NCBI RefSeq assembly: GCF_048773025.1
Contig: NC_133559.1
Location: 9,950,501 to 10,014,500 of the forward strand
Length of the DNA stretch: 64,000 nucleotides
Reading direction: 5' to 3'
Origin: Camelus bactrianus
Lineage: Eukaryota; Chordata; Mammalia; Artiodactyla; Camelidae
Numbering within the stretch: position 1 is the stretch's first letter; each line of letters begins with the position of its first letter. Position numbers and translations under genes: made by a program. Below, piece after piece: positions 38,345 to 48,182 of the stretch. The notes beneath the pieces were generated by a model. That model saw only the letters and a program-made list of their open reading frames with translations. It ran no database searches and was not told the DNA's origin.

Positions 38345-39325
38345 TTTTCTCTAATCTTTTAATATTTCTTGTCAGTCAGCTCTACTAGACAATTTGTGTC
38401 TGTTTTTATTCATCTGTGAATCAATTTCTTTGTTTGAAGAATCACTTTGAAGGCTAAACAAGACAGAATTCCTGATTGACAGTCTTTCCCTCTCAGCACT
38501 TTGGATATTATCCAGCTGCCATCTAATACCCATGTTTTCTGATGAGATCTTACTGAGGATCCATTGTATGTAATGACTTGCTGCTGTCTCTCTGCTTACA
38601 AGAGCCTGTCTTCGGCTCTTGACAGTCTCATTATTATGTCTCTAGAATGTGATTCTTTTTGAGTTTATCTTTCTTGGAGTTTGTTTAGCTTCCTGGATGT
38701 GTAGATTCATGTATTTCATCAAATTTGGAAAGCTTTTGCTGTGTGTCTCCAAATATTCTTTCTTCCCTTTCTTTCTTTCCTCTCCTCTGAGGACTCTCAT
38801 TATGCGTATGTAGTAGTATTCTTGATAATGTCCCATGGGTCTGTGGAGTGATGTTTATTTTTATCCATTATTTTTTCTCATTCCTGATTATAGTTGGATA
38901 GTCTCAACTGGTCTATCTTTGAGCTTATTGATTCTTTCTTCTGCCAGCCCAAATCTACTGTTGAGTCTTTATTGAATTTTTCATGTCAGTTATTGGACTG
39001 TTCAAGAACAGTTTTGATTTTTTTTTTGAAAATTATTTTTATCTCTTTTTTGATATTCTATATGGTGGACCATTGTTCCTATACTTTTCTTTAGTTTTTG
39101 GACATAGTTTTCTTTAGTTTTTTAAGCATACTTATAATAGATGATTTAAAATATTTGTCTAGTCAGCTTATTATTTGTTCTTCCTAAGAAACAGTTTCTA
39201 GTCAGTTTCTTTTTTCAGTGTGTAGATCAGACTTTCTTGTTTATTTGCATGTCTCATATTTGCCATTGTTGTTGTTGAAAACTAGACATTTTAAATGTGT
39301 GGCAATTCTGTATTCCATATTTCCC
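38345..39325 (-). mobile_element. L1/HAL1-type fragment (minus strand)
   Basis: Reverse-strand old L1 text, with TGAGTTTATCTTTCTTGGAG, CTTGATAATGTCCCATGGGT and GTTGAAAACTAGACATTTTA. It abuts and truncates the OR6-like pseudogene. Confidence 0.55.
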
Positions 39326-39330
39326 CAGAC

Positions 39331-39827
39331 TCTTTCAAACAGAAGGGCAGAGTGGCTGCAAGGCTGGCTGGCATAAGTACAGCTGAGAAGCTAGCCATCC
39401 AAGTGGCCCCTGCCAGCCATATCTGTACCTTTCTGCTCATGAATGCATGGTCATAGAGTAGGTGACAGATGGCAAGTTAGTGGTCCAGCACCATGACACC
39501 CAATGGGTAGCACTCAGACATGCCCAAGGAATAGAAGATACATGGTAGGACAAAGCACACAGCTGAGATGGGCGAATGCCCATGGAGCAAGGTATGCAGC
39601 AGCATGGACACTGTAGTGCTGACATACCAGAGTTCCAAGAAGGGGAGGGCACTGATGAAGAAGTTAATGGGCATGGACAGTCCGGAATCTGCCTGAACCA
39701 GGACAGTAATGAACAAGTTTCCTGCCAGAGTGAGGAGGTAGATGCATTCTTGGGTGTCTGCAAGAGTGAAAGAGTTCAGGATGCCTGTGGTAGAGAAACC
39801 GGGAAGGATGAAAATTTGGGGGTTCAC
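39331..39827 (-). pseudogene. Truncated OR6-like olfactory receptor pseudogene
   Basis: Class II OR remnant. The reverse strand encodes an N-terminal FILPGFSTTG word, TM1 ending LLTLAGN, a degraded TM2 start (SMPINFF in place of the usual TPMYFF), LPFLELWYVSTTV, and MSECYPLGVMVLDH where MSECYLL..DRYLAIC is expected. A TAA at 39477-39479 falls right at the DRY position. The same frame continues beyond as LAICHLLYDHAFMSRK..WLAGATWMA to LPFCLKE near 39331. Homology ends there at L1-type sequence, so ECL2 onward is lost. The usual start codon is also out of frame with the body. The pattern is closest to OR6-type receptors; the exact orthologue is not clear. Confidence 0.85.
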
Positions 39828-39849
39828 ACATGGTTGACATGACCATAGT

Positions 39850-42800
39850 TCCTAGAAAGGAGGGGTAAAGTGAGAAGATTAACCATGTGAAGATTCTTCT
39901 TGAGAAATCTCCCCAGATCCAAAAGTATAGAACATATGAGACGGAAAATAACCTACATGATAACTTGCCAGTTCACCTCACCCTTCAAAAGAGGAACTGA
40001 AGATCAGAAGGCAGAAGTCATTTGCACAATATCATGCTCTGTTGCTGACAGATTTGGAGTGGAGTCCGGGTTGCCTGATTCTGTACAGCCTAGAACTTTT
40101 CTGGTTGTATAGAATGTGACTCCAGAGTCTTAGGCTCCTGGATATTCTCCTACACACCCCACCAGGAAACAGAAGAGAGAGGAGAATTCTCATGCTCATC
40201 CTCTTATAGTCCAAATGAAATGCCCCGTGATTCTTTAAAGCATATCTGCCTGCGCCATAATCCTCTGTATCCAGTAACCAGTTGTATTTAACTGTGGAAA
40301 AAGGAACACCTATTTTCTAAAATGTAATTGCTAAGTTCCTTCTGGGAGCCTCTCTGGAATTCAGGAATGTTCTCAATATGAGCTGAAGGAGGAAGAGATG
40401 AGAAAGGAAAGGGATGTGAACACTCTGGTGAGAGTCCCTCACAGCCCGGAATCATAAGGCAAGATGAGGAATCAGTGAGCAGACACAGCGTATTTTGAGA
40501 AGATATTCCCAAAGGGAATTACATACTAGGAGGTCTCTGAGGGGCGCGTGTGTGTGTGAACTGATGAAGTCAGGACCCTCTGGTGTCAGTCTAGAAGGGC
40601 TGCAATATAAGATAGAACACATTCCCTTTGGGAACTGGCTTTCTAAACTTGCTTTGCCACTAACTCAAAGTGAGCATTAAGCCTGACCATCTCTCCTGTC
40701 TTCATCTCACCTTGCTCTTGTCTAAAATGAAGTTTAACTAGGTAACTTATACAGCCCCTTACAGCCCTGGTAGTCTGTGTTTCTCTAAAGCTACTGAAAA
40801 AAGTTTGGGGGATGAGGATGGACATAGGAGATCTACACTAATTTCCCCCCAGTTCTTTTTTCCTATGTATCTAACAGGTCCCCCCCAGGAAAGGTCAAAG
40901 CCCCCTCTTAGTCCTTTTCTTTAGCTCCTCTCACCTCTGCTGTACCATCCTTGCCCGTTTCCTGACTTTTTGACATTAACACTTGTATCTTCTTCAGTGT
41001 CCTTTCTATTTCCAATACATGTCCCCTCTTATATCTCTTGCTCCTGGAAATGCTGTCTCCCAGGAGTTCCTAGCTGTATGTTCCTTGGGGTTGTTGGGGG
41101 TGACTAGTTTTCAGTAGGGTTTCCTCTGAGGCCGGAAGTTGGGCACAGAAAAGTGAAGCAGAGTAGGTCTATTTCTCAAATGACTTTTCTCAACTCTGCC
41201 ACCCTGATCGTTGGGATCTGGAATCCAGTCTCAGAGACATTGCCTCCTCTGGGCCACCAGAACTTTTTGCAAGTTCCATGTAGCTTTCTATGGGAAGAGA
41301 CAAACCAACTTGAATGAACTTATGCACACAGTGAGAGTCACACACTGAGCGCCCCAGAAATGAATTTAATTTTTAAAAAATTCTCCTTTCAAGAAGATTT
41401 CTCATCCAGCTTCTTTTTCTGATTGCCACTAACCTCATCACTATATAAACACAGTCAACATGGGTACCATTATCACTTCTGTGCTGAGCATCTCCACCTC
41501 CATTACTCCCACCACTATCTCTTCCTTCATCACGTCCTCGATCATCTATTCATTGGTTCAGTCATTGTTTATTGAATCCCTAATGCTCTGGTCCAACTGC
41601 ACTGTTCTAAGCCTGTATTTCCAGTATTACTATCATTATTTTTATCACCACCACTATTATTGTCATTGCCCAAGACTCACTCACAAAGCTTATTCACTTT
41701 TTAAGTGATCACTTTTATTTAAATCCACATCCTTATATTTTCATTAAAAATCTTGAGATTAGCATCTGAGCTCTAACCTCGGCTGAATACTATCTGTTAG
41801 CATGTACTTGGATGGACACGGAAACCAGAAAAATAATAAAAGGAAAGCATTTATCTGTTGGAAGTAATGCATTTCAGTCATTCATAAAGCCAAATGTACT
41901 TTTTCTCAGAATCAAAGGTGGAGATAATGCACTTGCTAAATTAAATTTAAGACAAACAGGTAGCCATAAAAGATGAACCGATCCATCTACAATAAAATGA
42001 AGGAGATCATCGAATTTTCTGAGATCCAACTGGAGAAGCTTCTGTGAGAGCTGGAGATTTTGAGCAAAAGGAAACAAAAGATATTTGCTTCTGAGAGTGC
42101 TAATGTAACTGCAGGATTCCAAGAGTGTCTTTGAGAAAATAAATCTCAAGTATTTGGACAATCAGAGAGTCTCCATCAATCTCAACCAGCATTGAGCCTA
42201 CATCCCACTTCATCTGTAATACCTGACCTCTCTCCAGGATGGACAGTGGGAACTACTCTTTGACTAAATTACTGCGTCCTCCGCAGTCCCAGACACCAAG
42301 GGACCCTTTGTTTTTCTCCTTATTTTGTGGATCTGTATAGATTAGCCATCTGTCTAGACTCTGCAAATGAATAACCGTGCTGTGCTCAGAGTTACCACTT
42401 TAATACTTATTTTTAGTTCGCTATATATTCACATGACATTGGTATTCCCGTATTTCCTCTTTATGAGGCAGGCTCCAAAACAGACTTGCTTCTTCACTCG
42501 TAGTGTCCAGCTGCATATCTGAGTGTCTTGGCACTAACTGACTAGATTAGAAGGCTACCAAAGTGACATAAATACCTGAGCACAGGACTCATAGACACCA
42601 TCCAGAGTCAGCAGTGCAGAAATCAGAGATGTATGCTACAGAGCCGGAGGCCTGCCTAGCCAGGAAAGTTGTGTCTTCTCTTTCATGTCATCACCTCTCA
42701 GCATCAAGTACTCACCTTAACATTTATTCTGTATCAGGGATGGAACAAGAGAAAGAAACAAGACCTCACGCCTCCATCAAGTAATTGATGATTTGGGGAG

Positions 42801-43195
42801 AAAGATGACATCTAAAATTACACATGCTTAAAACTTAAGTGAAAAAAATAAGATTGATATGTTCAAAAGTTCATTGCTGATACTTGAAAAAAATGTGTTT
42901 TAGAAATTAGAAATGAATAAATAAATCATTGATTTAAAGTAATGGCATTATAAGTAATTTTAAATTTTTACATGCTGTATTTCTATGTAGTACATTCTTC
43001 AAAAGCATAAGTTAAAGCTTAGAAAAATTATGTCAAGTATAACTAAAATAATGTGAGGAATATTAGAAATCACAGTCACTCATTTGTTCCTTTATGCCCA
43101 GGCCTTATGCTAGGAACTGGGGAAAATGAGTTAAATAAAACACAGTCCTTTCCCTTGTTTACTATAGTTTTGGAGACAGACCCTCAAATAAGCCA
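39850..43195. other. Intergenic with scattered ancient repeats
   Basis: No intact gene. MIR-like pieces lie near 39990-40120 and 40620-40760, and an L2-like piece lies near 41530-41620. The stretch 41973-42370 may be a decayed retrocopy (see findings). Confidence 0.35.
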
Positions 43196-43204
43196 ATTAT
43201 GTAA

Positions 43205-43790
43205 AGAAATGTAAGTTTTTTAAACATAGGAAAAAATTTCAACCTCATACAAATGAGATAAAATTGAAACTTGAAACTATAATAAGATACCATTTCTCAA
43301 TTTTCATATTTACAGAGGTCCAAAACTCCAAAACATACTTTATAGAAGATGCTTTGTGGAAACACCATTTGTCCATTGCTGATGAGAACACCAAATGCCA
43401 TAACACTTTTAGAAGAAAATTTAGGAATATTTACCCAAATTACATATACATTTGCATTATGACCCCCAAATCCTGTTCTTAGGAATTTGTATGCATATGT
43501 ATGAAATGATGTATATACAAGGTCATTCATTATAGTTCTGTATTTAATAGCTAAAGATTGGGGCAACACAAGAGTCCTTTAATGGAGGACTAGTCAAATT
43601 AAACACACAATGGAATACTACAGAGCTATTTTTTTAAAAATGGGACACTGTTTGCTACAAGACAATGAAAAAGTCTCCAAGATTTATTATTAAGAAAAAG
43701 AAAAGCAAAGGTAGAACAAAATATACACTTTGAGGTCTTATGCTTAAGAACAGAGGATTATAAAATGTTCTTATCTTCTGAGTTTTGCAC
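43205..43790 (+). mobile_element. L1 ORF2/3' fragment (plus strand)
   Basis: L1-type text in plus orientation: CCTCATACAAATGAGATAAA, TTGTCCATTGCTGATGAGAA and ACACAATGGAATACTACAGA. Decayed. Confidence 0.65.
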
Positions 43791-43996
43791 AGAGAAATAC
43801 TGTAATCATACAGGAAACACTACTCAAGTGGTCTTCGCCCAAGGCAAGGTGAAGACGAGGAAGGAGCAGGTAGGTTGAGAAGTCGGAGTGGCAAGACTTC
43901 TCTATGTAAATACTTTTAGACTGCTTTGAGTTTTGAACTCTTTAAGTATATTATCTGTTGAAGCAAAGAAATTACATTAAAAAATGTTAGTTTCAG

Positions 43997-44112
43997 AGAG
44001 GAGGGTATAGCTTAAGTGGTACAGTGTGTGCTTAGCATGTACGAGGTCCTGGATTCAATCCCCAGTACCTCCTCTAAAAATAAAATAAACCTAACTACCC
44101 TCCCCCCCACCC
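43997..44112 (+). mobile_element. Vic-1-type camelid tRNA-derived SINE
   Basis: The tRNA-like head carries an A box (TAGCTTAAGTGG) and a B box (GGATTCAATCC), then CCCAGTACCTCC and an A/C-rich tail. Near-identical flanks AAAAAATGTTAGTTTCAG (43979-43996) and AAAAAATGTTAGTTCAG (44113-44129) are its target-site duplication. This SINE type is a camelid hallmark. It is not a functional tRNA gene. Confidence 0.9.
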
Positions 44113-44129
44113 AAAAAATGTTAGTTCAG

Positions 44130-46199
44130 TGACATGCTGTGGTCATACATCCTTGTTTGCCTCCGACAACTCTGGTTTATTATGCCTGATGTCTTAGAGT
44201 ATTTTTTTTAAATCCTTATCATTTTATTCTGCGAATTATAAAGGAATACAACCGTTGCAAAACACGTATTCTCCAAAGTAGACTTAATGCTTATCATAAC
44301 TTTTTAGCCCAATTTACTGTACACCTGATGCTTAGAGGACTAGACATTATTTTAAATGTTGGACAGATGAATTATTACTCTATAGACACAGATTAACCAA
44401 CATTATATCTATGTATTTTCTGTGTTCCTGAACTTTAAGATATTTGCCCTTAGATTAGTTATTGATAACACGCCCTAATGCATTTGTGCTCAGAAAACAA
44501 ACTGTATAAATGCTCTGCGTGATAGAATGTTAGCCTTAACGCAGTGTAGAGCGAATGGTCTGATTGTGGGATATTTCAGTCCTGGCTTGTTCTCATTGTC
44601 TCTCCTGCCACAGTCATTATCCAGATGTCACCAGGGGAGAAGTGGCCAAAACAGGGCCTTCCTTTGGGCACTTGTTTCTGTAACACATTTTTCATATCAT
44701 AGTGCATAAAAGGTAATAATATTTGTAGAAAACACTTAAAAGTGAACAAATGCTGCTTACTGCAGAGGTCACCAGTCCAGGGGTCCCAGTTCCCTCAGGC
44801 TTTATGTTCTGTCTAGAAGGGCATGTGTCAAGAGTCAATTACTCAGTGCCCCTGTTGTTTATGTCTATTGAGAAACTCTGCACTAAGGATGATCTAAGCT
44901 TTACATTCTAAAGGGAAGAGACCTGAGGGGGTTGCAAGAGTGCCAAGGTTGTAAAATGAAAGGAAAGGGAATTTGGAACTATGAAAAACCTAAGAAAAAG
45001 ATTATCTCTTGGTGGGGTTGTAAGAGGGGCATTTAAATCTCTATCACACCCATTTGACTCTTCAGAGTTCATTCATTTATAAATAAACGAATAAATGAAT
45101 GACTGAATGAATTCTTAAGAGTTCAACCCCAGCAGGAGACAATCTCTCAGATTATGGAGATTAGATTGTGGACCTGGGATTGAATCCATGTCTCTTTACT
45201 CTAAAAGGTCCAGTTATCTTTCTATTTTTATTTTTACAGAGAAACAATTAAAATAATTTTATAAAGAACATTCATGATTCATACAGTGAGGTATCTCTGC
45301 CAAGTTCTGGTCTTGACTTAGTCACTAATGGGCTGTGGCCCTTCGGTGGCTCATGTCCCCTCCTTGGCCCTCAGTTCACTCATCTGAAAAACATGAGAAG
45401 GCGGAACTGAACCATCTCAGCGGAGGAACTGGTTGAGGAGCCAGGGTAGAAAAGAGGGCATAGGGAGTGGCCACAGCTGTGGATCCCTATTTCTACTTCC
45501 TATTTTACTCTGTTTTCTACTTTGTGCTTATCTGTTTTATGTATTATGGTTCTAATGCTGTTTGTCTGTTTGAAAATATGGGGTCAGATGATCTCCTGGT
45601 GTCGTCTTTGATACTTCAAGCTGGGTCTGCTTCTTGCTTGGGCTGCATAGCAATTGCTGAACTAATGTGAAGAAGGAAAGAGGATTCCTTGTTCCAGGAC
45701 ACCTGCCTACCAGCGGCAAACACAGACAAGGGCGCATTCTGAACAGGTGGAATAATTCAGTGCCCCCGAGAGAGAGTCAACAAGACGAGGGCCTCGGGCA
45801 TATGGACTGAGGTCCAGGAACCAAGGGCTAGATGATGGCAAAACTTCATTAAAATCTCCTATTGATGGTGAGGGGCAGAGAGGATGGGGAAACTGAGGCA
45901 AAGTCTGAGACCCCTGATATACTAATGAAGCTTCTCTTTCTGCTTTATTTCACACAGAAACTGGGTACTTTAAGAGACTAAGGATGAGTCTTTTAGTAGA
46001 GCCAGATACCGCAGTTCAGGGAAGGTAAAATCACAGTAATGATAGATTTAACATTTTCTGAATCTACTGTCTCTAACTGTGTCTCCAACTTATTCCTCCT
46101 TATATGGCTTCCTTTCCATCCAGTCTGGAATGCATATCCCTGCCTACCTTTATATTTATATAAAATGTTCTCATCATTCTCTTTACCCAGGCATGATCA
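44130..46199. other. Intergenic with a MIR
   Basis: No gene. A MIR-like stretch is at about 45285-45440, where GGTCTTGACTTAGTCACTAA and CCTCAGTTCACTCATCTG match the MIR core and its downstream word. A TGAA-type microsatellite is at 45070-45112. Confidence 0.4.
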
Positions 46200-46207
46200 C
46201 TAGATCT

Positions 46208-46348
46208 TTTAAAAAATTAATTAATTAACTAATTAATTACTTTGGGATAATTAGGTTTAGTTATTTGTTTAACGGAGGCACTGGAGATTGAACCCAGGAC
46301 TTTGTGCACGCTAAGTATGCACTCTACCGTGGAGCTCTACCCTCCGCT
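46208..46348 (-). mobile_element. Vic-1-type camelid SINE (minus strand)
   Basis: Reverse complement of the same SINE family, with an ATTA-rich tail on the left and the tRNA-like head on the right (GATTGAACCCAGGAC, then CTACCGTGGAGCTCTACCC). The flanks share CTAGATCT at 46200-46207 and 46349-46356. It is more diverged than the 44-kb copy. Confidence 0.85.
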
Positions 46349-46364
46349 CTAGATCTATCAATTT

Positions 46365-46450
46365 TGCTGTGATCCTGGACCAGTCAGATAACCTTTCTGA
46401 GCCTCAGTTTCTTCATGTAGTGTCAGTTTATACACCCACTATGATGGGGC
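46365..46450 (+). repeat. MIR fragment
   Basis: GACCAGTCAGATAACCTTTC and GAGCCTCAGTTTCTTCATGT match the MIR core region. Confidence 0.55.
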
Positions 46451-46699
46451 ACTCAATAAATAGTGTTACTGCTGCTCCTACTCCTTTGTTGGAGGTAGTA
46501 TACAGGTATCAAATTAAATTGATGGTTGGTCTCAATGGGCTGAAAGATAAGGCAATTTTGAGTGTCATTTCAGCTGATCTGAACTAAATTAGGGCTAGAA
46601 ATTCCCCTCACAGTGAAGTCAGTCTCTGTACTGTAGGCCTCAGGCTTCTATTTGAAAAACAGAGAATAATAACATTTGTCCTGTCCTGCTGAAACATGA

Positions 46700-47560
46700 G
46701 AGCGCTCGGTGGTGAGCATTAAAGAGCTGTACCAATGTGCGGGTCTGTAGGAACTCTGTACGTGGGGAGGAGTGCAGACAGCATGGCACCTCTGCTCAGA
46801 GGCCCGGCAGCCCAGGATGAGCCTGGAAACCTTCGAGCCATGTGTGCAAAGCCAGTCCTGGATTCTCCCTCCTTCTCACTTAGGTCTCAGGCCGTTGTAT
46901 TGACCCTCCACATCCTGAGCCAATCCAGGCTTTTGCTCCTACTTCCCTTTGGTCAAACAGAGGAGCCTCGGCCCCACCGCTGAGTTATCACCACCACACA
47001 CAACTGTTTCCAGGACCTGGCTGCCTAGACGTCCCCCAGGGAAGCACGAGACAGACCGAGCCAGCTAAGGACATCCTTCCCCAAAACATCTCTTCTGGGC
47101 AACTCAGGGGAACAGAGCATCATGCTAACAAGTTGGCTAATGAGAAAGCAAACAAGCTGCTTAGCTGAGCTGGGGAAGCCAGAGGGTGAGGTGAGGGGAC
47201 TGTTCCCAGGAGGGGCTCTGCCTGCTTAATGAGGCAGAGCCTCAACTTCCATAATTATCAACAGTTTCTCTGCAGAGGCCTCCCCCACTCCCTGAGTTGT
47301 GGAGCAAGGAGACTTGGGGAGGCCCCAGTTTTCTCCTCTTGCCTCCCTCAGTTAATACTAATTGGGAAGATGAGAATGCAAACCACAGCGTCAAAAAAGC
47401 AGGGCCAGAGCACAGCCCTCCTAGGAGTCGTCTCCCCAGGCCCGCAGGAGACACCAGCCTTCCAGCTTTGCCTGAACCACGCAGAAGAGCGTCTGTTTGC
47501 TACATTATTAGGAGGCAACGGGGAGGGAGACTGGGAGTCAGGAGTCCTTGGTTTTAATCT
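46700..47560. promoter_or_regulatory. GC-richer non-repetitive block, candidate cis-regulatory element
   Basis: An unusually GC-rich and repeat-free stretch within a repeat-rich desert. It carries an EBF-like site TCCCCCAGGGA (47032-47042) and several homeodomain-type TAAT words (47138, 47227, 47252, 47359). No sustained homologous coding region is visible. It lies between the OR genes and CD1A, so it could serve either set. Function is inferred only. Confidence 0.3.
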
Positions 47561-47625
47561 AGGCTCTGCCACTAACTCACTCTGACTCACAGTGGGTCAC
47601 ACACCTTTCCTAGGCTATGTAATAT
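47525..47625 (+). repeat. MIR-like fragment
   Basis: GAGTCCTTGGTTTTAATCTA followed by GGCTCTGCCACTAACTCAC fits the MIR core. It ends just before the DNA transposon. Confidence 0.5.
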
Positions 47626-47637
47626 TTTAGGTTCTAG

Positions 47638-48168
47638 GTATTTTCACCCTAAGAATCTTTGCCATAGGCAGTTTTTCTGCACAAAGAATTGGCCATAAGA
47701 CAATTTTGCCATAAAAGAAAAAGGCAGTGCACATCTGGACTACATTTAAATATTCTATCACATGCCCAGTCCTCATGTTTCACCAAATCATCTAAGCCAG
47801 GTTCTATGCCAAACACCAAAATTCTATCTCCATCATATTCTCCACTATCAAATTGCAAAAAGGATTCACCACTTTCAAGAAACTTATATTCATCCGGAAT
47901 CATATGATCATTCTTTTGGGAGGATAAGAAAAACTTGATTCTTCTTTTGCCTCCACATTCTAATATTGCGTGATGCATGTGGTAATGACAGAATTAGTGA
48001 ACAAGCTGTTGTATGTAAATTAGCAAAAAAAAATCAGTAATTACTGCCTTGAAGACTGGAAGATTGTGGTAAATTACAGTTACTTTATCTTTTAAGGCAA
48101 AATTGCCATGCGGACAGTTTGTTCTGTGGTGAAACTGCTTGTAGCAAAGATGTTTATGGTGAAAATAC
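47638..48168 (-). mobile_element. MULE/MuDR-like DNA transposon with ~80-bp TIRs and transposase fragment
   Basis: A 531-bp element. The left end (47638-47718) and the reverse complement of the right end (48168-48088) align over 81 bases without gaps at about 75% identity. They share GTATTTTCACC at the tip and CAATTTTGCC inside. Between them, the minus strand holds an open frame of 109 codons (47978-47649). Its centre reads IPDEYKFLESGESFLQFDSG, then DRILVFG, then WACDRIFKCSP. That order matches the MULE transposase pattern DSG..DRILIFGT..L..L..S..W..DGTFK..P, whose D is the first catalytic acidic residue. The rest of the catalytic domain is missing and the frame then runs into the TIR. It is a non-autonomous, internally deleted copy. 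No 9-bp target duplication was seen. Confidence 0.75.
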
Positions 48169-48182
48169 TGAACACGATTTAA

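Noticed and set aside
43997-44112. Possible tRNA gene
   Set aside because: A and B boxes are present, but the tail, flanking duplications and lack of a complete cloverleaf show a tRNA-derived SINE.
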